Source: Demequina sediminicola
GTDB lineage: Bacteria; Actinomycetota; Actinomycetes; Actinomycetales; Demequinaceae
Assembly (NCBI RefSeq): GCF_000975055.1
Contig: NZ_BBRB01000001.1
Location: forward strand, 565,751 to 629,750
Length of the DNA stretch: 64,000 bases
Direction of reading: 5' to 3'
This document shows, in pieces, positions 9,030 through 17,540 of this stretch (the first letter of the stretch is position 1; each line of letters opens with the position of its first letter). The notes beneath the pieces were generated by a model. The model searched no databases, was not told the DNA's origin, and was given only the letters and a program-made list of their open reading frames with translations. Both the position numbers and the translations under genes were made by a program.

Positions 9030-9454
9030 CCACTGTTGCCATCCTCAGCGCGATGGAACTGCGACGCTCCAGCGCCCTCCAGACCTATGTGGACCAATTT
9101 CGCGAAGCGGGAGCCGACGAGGTCACCATCATCACCCTTGGCCCACTCACGCACTGGCGCGAGGACGATCCCAAGCCGCTCGTACTCGATGCCGGAGTTG
9201 CAGCACGGCGACGGAGCCGCCGCCCGTGGAACAAAGCCAAGGCCGAGCGGCTGACGCTGCGCGGACCACGCTGGCGCATGGCACGGCTCCTGAAAAGCAA
9301 CGCCGCCGCACGCCGCATCATCGACGACGCCGACTACGTGTACGTCGACCAGCCGGCAGCGGTGCTGGGTGCCTGGAAGCTCGCTCAAAAGCGCAAGTCA
9401 ACGCCGTTCGTGACGAGCCCCACCCGCGTGATCCGCCTGCTCGAGAACCAGTAG
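9026..9454 (+). CDS. Short glycan-cluster protein, possibly a truncated glycosyltransferase
   Basis: This 142-residue protein of unknown function begins VAILSAMELRRSSALQTYV. A Rossmann-like first strand and helix are followed by a basic patch (ARRRSRRPWNKAKAERL) and the strand YVYVDQPAAVLGAW. It resembles the N-terminal half of a GT-B enzyme but has no donor-binding domain, so it is either a remnant or a small accessory partner. The GTG start overlaps the upstream stop by 4 bp. The frame is intact and a strong hairpin follows, which argues for a real expressed gene. I do not recognise a specific family. Confidence 0.6.
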   Translation: MTTVAILSAMELRRSSALQTYVDQFREAGADEVTIITLGPLTHWREDDPKPLVLDAGVAARRRSRRPWNKAKAERLTLRGPRWRMARLLKSNAAARRIIDDADYVYVDQPAAVLGAWKLAQKRKSTPFVTSPTRVIRLLENQ

Positions 9455-9466
9455 ATTCACCTGCAC

Positions 9467-9508
9467 ATGACGAAGGGGCAAGCGCCAGCGCGCTTGCCCC
9501 TTCGTCAT
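9467..9508. terminator. Bidirectional hairpin between convergent genes
   Basis: An 18-bp perfect stem (ATGACGAAGGGGCAAGCG and its complement) closes a 6-base loop between the short glycan protein and the converging epimerase gene. There is no long T-tract on either side. Its position between two stop codons fits a shared terminator. Confidence 0.75.
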
Positions 9509-9532
9509 TCGCGTATCGACGCGTCCGTGCCC

Positions 9533-10588
9533 TTAGGCTCCGGCGCGGTGAGCAGCGAGCGCCTGAACCGCGGCCACAGCCGCGTGACCGTCGCCGTACG
9601 GTGCCTGACGCGGTGCAGTAGGTCGAGGACGCGCGAGTGCAGAAGCGAGGTCCGCAGGGTCCGCGACCAGGACGTTCCATCCGTCGTGCAGGGTTTCCAC
9701 CCACTCGGTCTCGGTGCGCAACGTCGTGCACGGACGGTCCAGGAGGTACGCCTCCTTCTGCAAGCCACCAGAGTCAGTCACCACACCCACCGAGCCCAGC
9801 ACTGACGTCACCATCTCCGCATACGGCACGGGCGTACGCACGTCGATCGAACCGCGGTCAAGAGCGATACCAAACTCCTCCGCCTTTGCCCGCAAGCGCG
9901 GGTGAGCCAGGAGCCGCACCGGAACGGGAGCGTCAGCGAGGGCATCGATGATGGTGCGCAAACGCTCAGGATCGTCGGTGTTCTCAGCGCGGTGAATCGT
10001 CGACAGCAGATACGGCTCGCCCTCGTCCACTGCACCCTTCGCGAGAACCGCGTCGCGCACCGTGAAGCACACATCAACCATCACGTCACCCACCACCTCG
10101 GTGCGTTCCGCAAGGCCCTCAGTGGTGAGGTGTTCGCGCGCCACATCAGTAGGCGCCAACAGCAGGTCCGAGCAGTGGTCCGTCATGACGCGGTTGTGCT
10201 CCTCCGGCATACGGCGGTTAAAACTCCGCAGACCGGCCTCAAGGTGGGCCACCGGGATGTGGATCTTGACGGCCGCAAGGGCCGCAGCCAGCGTCGAATT
10301 GGTGTCGCCATACACCAGTACCCAATCGGGCTGGTGTTCCTGGAATACCGGTTCGAGCTGAGCCAGCATGGCACCCGTCTGCGTGGCGTGCGAACCGGAT
10401 CCCACCCCAAGGTGCACATCAGGCGTGGGGATGGACAAACCATCAAAAAACACGTCCGACATGTCGGCGTCATAGTGCTGACCTGTGTGCACGATGATGT
10501 GCTCCACGCCAGCCTCATCCATGGCCTGAGCCACAGGAGCAAGTTTCACGAACTGGGGCCGAGCGCCCACCACACTGATGACCTTCAT
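9533..10588 (-). CDS. wecB: UDP-N-acetylglucosamine 2-epimerase (non-hydrolysing)
   Basis: This 351-residue enzyme interconverts UDP-GlcNAc and UDP-ManNAc, supplying ManNAc units for surface polymers. Family motifs are present in order: GARPQFVK at the start, HTGQHYDADMS, GDTNST, HLEAGLRSF, PEEHNR, STIHRAEN, and TDSGGLQKEA near the donor site. The start is ATG at MKVISVVGARPQF; a longer in-frame extension runs antisense through dcd and is rejected. It sits at the end of the glycosyltransferase cluster on the opposite strand and likely provides that cluster's precursor sugar. Confidence 0.95.
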   Translation of the reverse strand: MKVISVVGARPQFVKLAPVAQAMDEAGVEHIIVHTGQHYDADMSDVFFDGLSIPTPDVHLGVGSGSHATQTGAMLAQLEPVFQEHQPDWVLVYGDTNSTLAAALAAVKIHIPVAHLEAGLRSFNRRMPEEHNRVMTDHCSDLLLAPTDVAREHLTTEGLAERTEVVGDVMVDVCFTVRDAVLAKGAVDEGEPYLLSTIHRAENTDDPERLRTIIDALADAPVPVRLLAHPRLRAKAEEFGIALDRGSIDVRTPVPYAEMVTSVLGSVGVVTDSGGLQKEAYLLDRPCTTLRTETEWVETLHDGWNVLVADPADLASALARPRPTAPRQAPYGDGHAAVAAVQALAAHRAGA

Positions 10589-10690
10589 GGTGGACAGCCT
10601 AGGCGCAAGCGGTCCCTCGCCCAAGAACCGCGCACACCAGTCTTCGGACGGGACTAACAATGCGAGGCCCTGGCCGATAGGATGCGAGCC

Positions 10691-12675
<1,985 letters not shown>

Positions 12676-12684
12676 TCAGGGGGA

Positions 12685-13095
12685 TTAGGTGACGGGCTGT
12701 GCCTTCACGATGGTGACGGTGCGTGCACCACGAGGCGCATCAATGGTGGCGGTGTCACCCTGGGACATGCCGTTAATGGCAGCACCCAGAGGTGAGGTCG
12801 GCGAATACACGGGCAAGTCGAGGTCGGGATCGAGGGCAAGCATGGAACGCTCGCCGAGGATGAACTCCATCGTCTCCGCACCGTCGTCAAAACTGACAGT
12901 CACACGCATGCCTGGCTCCACCAGCCCGTCGTCAGGCATCTGCGAGATCTCTACGCGCGCCAAGAGGTCGCGCAACTCCGCCAGTCGCACAATCTCGACG
13001 GCAGTGAGTTCACGTCCCTCAAGGGTCAGTTCGGCGAGTTCGTCGTTGAGCCGCTGGTGTGCAGCGGCAGTCATCCACACCACGTCTGTGGCCAT
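12685..13095 (-). CDS. Short GreA/GreB-like RNA polymerase secondary-channel factor
   Basis: This 136-residue protein is shorter than GreA (about 158). The C-terminal domain is clear: FILGERSMLALDPDLDLPVYSPTSPLGAAINGMSQGDTATI matches the GreA globular fold, including the SPLG..I.G...GD motif (quoted in parts here). The N-terminal helical region, about residues 9-55, is cut down and lacks the acidic tip (GDLSEN-like) that Gre factors use to stimulate RNA cleavage. It may therefore bind polymerase without cleavage activity, as reported for some mycobacterial Gre homologues. The start is ATG with an AAGGA site about 8 bases upstream. Confidence 0.75.
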   Translation of the reverse strand: MATDVVWMTAAAHQRLNDELAELTLEGRELTAVEIVRLAELRDLLARVEISQMPDDGLVEPGMRVTVSFDDGAETMEFILGERSMLALDPDLDLPVYSPTSPLGAAINGMSQGDTATIDAPRGARTVTIVKAQPVT

Positions 13096-13123
13096 GGGGC
13101 ATCGGTCCTTATATATGCGAGAA

Positions 13124-13139
13124 GCCCGGAATTCCGGGC
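13124..13139 (-). terminator. Palindromic hairpin between anti-sigma and Gre-like genes
   Basis: GCCCGGAATTCCGGGC is a perfect 16-bp palindrome. On the - strand it follows the anti-sigma gene by about 90 bases and precedes TTCTCGC. It probably separates the sigma operon from the Gre-like gene. Confidence 0.55.
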
Positions 13140-13230
13140 CTTTCTGCGAAGCCTACGCCCGTCTCAACAAAAGAGCCAATGGCGGTGTTTCGACGGGGTT
13201 CGCACGGCCTGAAGACGGCCGATGCCGGGG

Positions 13231-14007
13231 TTAGGTTTCGAGGACTCCGCGCGTCACAGAATCACCGGAGTGGGTAGGAACTCCGTCGGTGGGCTCAATC
13301 GAGATGTCGACGATTGGGAACAGTTCGACGTCAAACCCTTCAGGCAAGGTGAACTCGGTTCGGTCACCCGTGAGGTGCCCGAGGCTGACCATGCCGTCAA
13401 TGTCCTCATCGATCAGCCACACCTCAAGATAGGCGTCTGTCAGTTCCTCGTAGTCGGTCTCGACCACAAGGATTTGAGTGCCGTCTTCCCTCACCTCAAG
13501 GTCAGCAGTTCCAGCCGAGGACTCGGTCTGCAATTGAGCAAGCGGGGCGCTGGCCACCACATCCGCGGGCTCTCCCCCATCGGCTGAGGCAAGCGACACT
13601 CCCACGCCACCGACGACGACACCGGCTGCTGCGGCACCAGCGAGCGCCCACCAGGACGGGCCAGTGGAGCGACGAGCCCGGCGCTGTGCGAGCTCATCAG
13701 TGACACCTCCGGGTGCTGGCTCAGGCTCGGCAGCAGGCGCAAGCGTCGGTGCAGGCGCAGGCGCATCTGGTTGAGCAGACTCCGTCGACGCGTCCGCGCC
13801 AGTCGCAGCAGCGATCGACTTCCACACAGAGACGGGAGGCGTCTGCAGTTCGATGGTCCCGTCAAGAGCACCGAGCGACTGCGTGAGACGCTCGTAGTCG
13901 GCCACAGCAGTGGCGCAGGCTTCGCACTCGCGGGCGTGTACGGCATCGGCATCCGACCCGTCTCCCAACGCAATCGCGGCAAGCGACTCTTCATCAAGAT
14001 GCGACAT
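13231..14007 (-). CDS. RskA-like anti-sigma factor, single-pass membrane protein
   Basis: This 258-residue protein begins MSHLDEESLAAIALGD, with a cytosolic sigma-binding region holding HARECEACATA (a His-x3-Cys-x2-Cys zinc-type motif). A Pro/Ala-rich linker follows (about 75-105), then one membrane helix (WWALAGAAAAGVVVGGVGV, about 120-140) and an extracellular RskA domain ending about residue 250. It should hold the adjacent ECF sigma factor inactive at the membrane until released by proteolysis or a signal. The ribosome site GGGAGG lies 6 bases before the ATG, and the start overlaps the sigma gene by 14 bp, so the pair is co-translated. Confidence 0.88.
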   Translation of the reverse strand: MSHLDEESLAAIALGDGSDADAVHARECEACATAVADYERLTQSLGALDGTIELQTPPVSVWKSIAAATGADASTESAQPDAPAPAPTLAPAAEPEPAPGGVTDELAQRRARRSTGPSWWALAGAAAAGVVVGGVGVSLASADGGEPADVVASAPLAQLQTESSAGTADLEVREDGTQILVVETDYEELTDAYLEVWLIDEDIDGMVSLGHLTGDRTEFTLPEGFDVELFPIVDISIEPTDGVPTHSGDSVTRGVLET

Positions 14008-14542
14008 CTGACACCTCCCATCGGTGACGTAGTTCCTGCAAACTTCGGCGCAAGTGACTCTTGACTGTCCCTAGCGGCATATCAAGCTTTGCGGCGATCT
14101 GCTGGTGAGTAGCGCCTTCAAAGTACGCGAGGGCAACGATGGTCTTTCGTGGGTCGCCCAACGCTTCAACCTCGTACGCCAGCAAAACGTTGTCAGAGTC
14201 ATCGGACGTGATAGCTGTGACGTTTCCTTGCGCGGCCTCAGCCCGCCGAGCCTCACGTCCGCGAGCCGCGAGCGCATCGGCAATCCGTCGCTTGGCGATC
14301 CCCACAGTCCAACCGCGAAGGTCACCCCGGTCAGGGTCAAAACTCTCGCGCGCGTTCCACGCTGACACGAAGGTCTGTTGAGTGACGTCTTCAGCATCGG
14401 CCGGTGAACCCAGGGAACGCAACGCCATGGTGTAGACCAGGGCAGAGACGTCCTTGTAGAGCGACTCCAACGCACTGTGGTCGCCGGCCGCGAACGCATG
14501 CGCGCGCGCTGCGTCATTCACGACAGCCGGACCAGTGGTCAT
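13994..14542 (-). CDS. ECF RNA polymerase sigma factor (SigK-like)
   Basis: This 182-residue ECF sigma factor has region 2 at about residues 25-90 (LYKDVSALVYTMALRSLG, then DAEDVTQQTFVSAW, the -10 recognition helix). Region 4 is at about 120-175 (AYFEGATHQQIAAKLDMPLG followed by TVKSHLRRSLQEL). I chose the ATG at MTTGPAVVND because AGGAG lies 9 bases upstream; a GTG 14 codons earlier overlaps the sortase stop but has no ribosome site. It sits between its predicted anti-sigma partner and the sortase. The operon order DUF4397 protein, sortase, sigma, anti-sigma suggests it controls cell-surface functions and possibly itself. Confidence 0.9.
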   Translation of the reverse strand: MTTGPAVVNDAARAHAFAAGDHSALESLYKDVSALVYTMALRSLGSPADAEDVTQQTFVSAWNARESFDPDRGDLRGWTVGIAKRRIADALAARGREARRAEAAQGNVTAITSDDSDNVLLAYEVEALGDPRKTIVALAYFEGATHQQIAAKLDMPLGTVKSHLRRSLQELRHRWEVSDVAS

Positions 14543-14580
14543 TCGTGCGTCTCCTGGGTTGCGTACCAACTCGATGACGC

Positions 14581-15300
14581 TCACGATATGCCATCTGCCA
14601 GGACAGCGGTAACGATGACGTTGTCGTTGTAGTGTCCACGGTCACCATCCCACTGGCCTCCACACGTGACCAGAACCAGTTGACCAGGCCCTTCCGGCAC
14701 AAAGACTCCGGACAGATCTACCTCACGCTTGTCTGTCTGTTCCACCTCCACAACCTCGTAGATCAGCGTGTCGCCGCTTGCCGACTCGACGTCGATCTGA
14801 GCCCCCAGTTCCACATCCAGGAGCCGACTGAAAGGGCCAAGGCCTTCAAGCGAGTCGACGTGCGCCGCCATCACGGCGTTGCCGTTTTGCTCCGCTGGAG
14901 CAGGACCGTACTCGTACCATCCCGCCACATCGGCGTCATCGGGTATCTCCATTGCGCCGTCCGGTTCCACGCCGACGGAGGTGACCGGCATCTCGATACT
15001 GAGCGACGGCACGGACAATCGTTGCGGTTCATCGACCTGGGGAGCCGCTTGAGCTTCGGGTGCCGATGAGCGGATCGGGATGTCGAGCGCCACCGGCGAC
15101 GGGCTTGTGACAGGTGTCTGGCTTGGCGCCAGGTTTGTCGTGACGCTCGCGGCTGGGCTTGGCTCTGCAGCGGCGGTGATCTCGGCAGCCGTTCCCGCTC
15201 CCGAGCAACCAGAGACCACCACGGCCGCCACGAGCGCCAACGTGACACTCAGACGACGCGTTGAACGAGCATCGGCCCGATGCCTAGGTGACGTGGTCAT
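14581..15300 (-). CDS. Class F sortase, predicted lipoprotein
   Basis: This 239-residue protein has a basic N-terminus, a hydrophobic stretch and a lipobox-like end (VVVSGCSG, about residues 27-35), so it is predicted to be lipid-anchored outside the membrane. A Pro/Ser/Thr-rich spacer precedes the sortase domain at about 95-235. The catalytic triad is visible: His in MAAHVDS, Cys in LVTCGG, Arg in GDRGHYND. A GGGAG ribosome site lies 5 bases before the ATG. Sortases join LPxTG-like proteins to the cell wall; class F substrates are poorly known. The neighbouring DUF4397 protein lacks an LPxTG motif, so the substrate is not evident here. Confidence 0.88.
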   Translation of the reverse strand: MTTSPRHRADARSTRRLSVTLALVAAVVVSGCSGAGTAAEITAAAEPSPAASVTTNLAPSQTPVTSPSPVALDIPIRSSAPEAQAAPQVDEPQRLSVPSLSIEMPVTSVGVEPDGAMEIPDDADVAGWYEYGPAPAEQNGNAVMAAHVDSLEGLGPFSRLLDVELGAQIDVESASGDTLIYEVVEVEQTDKREVDLSGVFVPEGPGQLVLVTCGGQWDGDRGHYNDNVIVTAVLADGIS

Positions 15301-15322
15301 GGCGGCTCCCATCCGTGGTGGT

Positions 15323-15369
15323 CTAAAAAGGGAAACGGGGAGGGCGCGCGGCAACAGCGCGCCCTCCCC
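15323..15369 (-). terminator. Strong intrinsic terminator after the DUF4397 gene
   Basis: A 13-bp perfect stem (GGGGAGGGCGCGC and complement) with a 7-base loop is followed on the - strand by CGTTTCCCTTTTTAGA. It separates the surface-protein gene from the sortase-sigma genes, so the former may be expressed at a higher level than the latter. Confidence 0.85.
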
Positions 15370-15385
15370 TCGTCAGGGGACAGTG

Positions 15386-16189
15386 TTAGCGACGTGCGTA
15401 GCGCACACCCAGGCCTGCAAGGCCAAGCAGGGCGAGCACTGCAGCAACGGCGGGCAGTGGCGAGGAGCCTTCGTCAGCAAAGCCGTACTGGCCGGCCTCC
15501 ACTGCGGTGGGCGATGCCGAGTGAACGTCGACGGTCTGGACCGCGAGGTCAAGGTTGCCGTCTTCAGCGGAACCCCAGGCGTAAACGATGGTGTTCACGC
15601 CGTCAGCGATGTCCACGTCTGTGGGGCCAAGCACCGGGTCAGTTTCGCCTGTGAGCGACACTGCTGCCTCGTAGGTTCCTGCGGGGACGTCACCCATGGT
15701 CTCGTTGGGGTTGGCGAGGTTCTCAAAGAGGACGCTGCCGTCTGCCCAGATGTCTACTGCAGGTGCGGCGGCCACGTGGCGTACCGTGAGGCGTCCTTCA
15801 CCAGCAGCGGTTTCCGAGATGTCGTTGGTGAAGAGGTTCGCGGTGGGCATGCCGTCGGCGTCGAGGTGAGCGACTGCGGTGTAGCTCATGCCTTCTTCAA
15901 CGGTGATGTCGATGGGGCCCAGGGCGGGGTCAGAGTCGTCGGCGGCATCGGATGCGGTCAGTGCGACCGAGTAGGTTCCGGGTGCCAGGTCGAGTGGGCC
16001 GGCGAGGTCGCCGGGGGCGAAGTCGTCGATGGTGTTGGCGCCGTCAACGTAGACGTCAACGGTCATGTCGGGGATGCCGTGCAGAACGGACAGTTCTGCC
16101 ATTCCGTCCTCGACGGCGAGGGCGGGCGCTGCAAAGCCAGCGGCGAGGAGCGTGCCGGCTGCGGCGCCGGCGATCAGTGACGTGCGCAT
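15386..16189 (-). CDS. DUF4397 surface protein with C-terminal membrane anchor
   Basis: This 267-residue protein has a signal peptide with Ala-x-Ala cleavage (about residue 25, ALAVEDG). Two DUF4397 repeats follow: ELSVLHGIPDMTVDVYVDG (about 32) and LTVRHVAAAPAVDIWADG (about 132), each ending in a short beta-rich segment with TYSVAL or TYEAAV. The C-terminus has a hydrophobic helix (LPAVAAVLALLGLAGLG) ending in YARR, a sorting-signal-like tail, but no LPxTG. It is the first gene of the sortase/ECF region. DUF4397 function is unknown; these are usually secreted proteins. An AAGGAG ribosome site precedes the ATG. Confidence 0.87.
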   Translation of the reverse strand: MRTSLIAGAAAGTLLAAGFAAPALAVEDGMAELSVLHGIPDMTVDVYVDGANTIDDFAPGDLAGPLDLAPGTYSVALTASDAADDSDPALGPIDITVEEGMSYTAVAHLDADGMPTANLFTNDISETAAGEGRLTVRHVAAAPAVDIWADGSVLFENLANPNETMGDVPAGTYEAAVSLTGETDPVLGPTDVDIADGVNTIVYAWGSAEDGNLDLAVQTVDVHSASPTAVEAGQYGFADEGSSPLPAVAAVLALLGLAGLGVRYARR

Positions 16190-16319
16190 GATGCTCTCCT
16201 TCAGTAGTACGTTCCGAGGCCACCGGGGTGTGACCTCTTATGAACCACTTCCGACTGAGGGATGCGTTTGGATGCGGCGATCTCAAATTATGCTCACAGC
16301 GAACCTCCCCCACCCCGCC

Positions 16320-16373
16320 AAATGGCTCCATTTCGCTGTCTAGAGGCGCCAAAACAGCGGAATATTGCCACTT
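16320..16373. repeat. Family A palindromic repeat, copy 1 (decayed)
   Basis: The left arm AAATGGCTCCATTTCGCTGT is intact, but the right arm has several mismatches (ACAGCGGAATATTGCC...). The other copies are at 17469 and 59514. It lies in the 285-base gap between the DUF4397 protein start and the DUF4349 start. The rest of that gap holds a run of related G/T-rich words (TTTGCAGGG-like) at about 16381-16425 and no clear promoter. Confidence 0.8.
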
Positions 16374-16474
16374 CGCAAGGGTTTGCAGGGCTTTGCAGGG
16401 GTTCGCAAGTGTTTGCCACAGGGATCACGGTTGTCTCACCCCAACGGTTTGCTACCCGTGGTCGTCGACCTTGT

Positions 16475-17416
16475 ATGGACACCTTCACCCCGACCCACAG
16501 CTTCCCGGCCCCGCAGCGCCAACTCATACGACTCCGCGCCGGCGTCCTCGGTGCCGTGCTCATACTCGCGGCCTTGCTCATGACGGGATGCTCTGCGAGT
16601 AGCGAGGACAGCAGCTCGGCCTACTCGGGTCAGGATGACGCGCTCGTTGATCGCGAAGCGCTGACGACGGAAGAGTCCATGGCTGACGCCTCGGGCGGCG
16701 GCGACATCGGCATTGAGCAAACCGAGAGCGTGGTGGATGACCGCTCGGTGATTGTCACCGGGTCGATGTTCATGACTGTTGACGACCCCGTTGCTGTCGC
16801 GGACGACGCGGCAGCAATTGTCACCGATGCGGGTGGTCGTATCGATGGACGTAGTGAGACTGCCCCGACGGACTACGACGGCGGCTCGGCCTGGATGACG
16901 CTCCGCATCCCCTCGGATCAACTCGACGCCGTGGTTGACGACCTTCGCGCACTTGGCAGCGTCGACGAGTTCAACACCCACACGCTCGACGTCACCCGCG
17001 AGGTCACCGACCTTGACGCGGAGATCTCTACGCTCACCGCATCCACGGATCGCATCGAGGCGCTGCTTGATCAGGCGGAGGACATCGAGGACATCATCGC
17101 GCTGGAGTCGGAACTCGATAGCCGCCGCTCGGAACTTGAGAGCCTGGAAGCACGCCAACGTGGCCTCAGCGATCAAGTGTCAATGTCGACGGTTGACCTC
17201 TCGCTCACCACGGAACCGGCTGTACTCGTAGACGACTCGCCCAGCACCTTCCTGGGCGGTATTGAGACTGGCTGGAACGCGCTCACGGGATTCGCGTCGG
17301 CAGCCCTTGTGTCTCTCGGAGTCCTCTTGCCCTGGCTTGCCGTGCTTGGCATCGTGGCAGCGGCCGTGATCGTTCTGGTGCGTCGCCGCCGAGTAAAGCG
17401 GACACACACGGCGTAA
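16475..17416 (+). CDS. DUF4349 lipoprotein
   Basis: This 313-residue protein has an N-terminal hydrophobic helix with lipobox LLMTGCSAS (Cys at about residue 31). A DUF4349 domain follows (about 80-250), with the MTVDDPVAVADDAA and GGSAWMTLRIPSDQLD strands and a coiled coil (EVTDLDAEISTLTASTDRIE through LESELDSRRSELESLE). A second helix near the C-terminus (LPWLAVLGIVAAAVIVLV) ends in RRRRVKR, so the protein is anchored at both ends. The start is ATG at MDTFTPTHSF; the longer frame runs through the upstream repeat. The role of DUF4349 is unknown; a membrane-stress or envelope role is guesswork. Confidence 0.85.
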   Translation: MDTFTPTHSFPAPQRQLIRLRAGVLGAVLILAALLMTGCSASSEDSSSAYSGQDDALVDREALTTEESMADASGGGDIGIEQTESVVDDRSVIVTGSMFMTVDDPVAVADDAAAIVTDAGGRIDGRSETAPTDYDGGSAWMTLRIPSDQLDAVVDDLRALGSVDEFNTHTLDVTREVTDLDAEISTLTASTDRIEALLDQAEDIEDIIALESELDSRRSELESLEARQRGLSDQVSMSTVDLSLTTEPAVLVDDSPSTFLGGIETGWNALTGFASAALVSLGVLLPWLAVLGIVAAAVIVLVRRRRVKRTHTA

Positions 17417-17468
17417 CCCAGGCATCGGCTGGGCTCACTGCCCGACCTCATTCGCCCCCACCCATGCC

Positions 17469-17522
17469 AAATGGCTCCTTTTCGCTGTCTTGCCGGGGCA
17501 TAACAGCGAAAAGGAGCCATTT
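17469..17522. repeat. Family A palindromic repeat, copy 2, acting as shared terminator
   Basis: Perfect 20-bp arms at 17469-17488 and 17503-17522 enclose a 14-base loop. They lie between the convergent DUF4349 and cellobiose phosphorylase genes. Compared with the copy at 59514, one stem pair is changed on both sides (A-T to T-A), so pairing is preserved. The position suggests a bidirectional terminator. Confidence 0.88.
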
Positions 17523-17540
17523 CGCAGAAAGAGGGTGAGG

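Noticed and set aside
1668-10588. Secondary-metabolite cluster
   Set aside because: Only glycosyltransferases and a UDP-sugar epimerase are present; no synthase or tailoring genes. It fits surface glycan synthesis.
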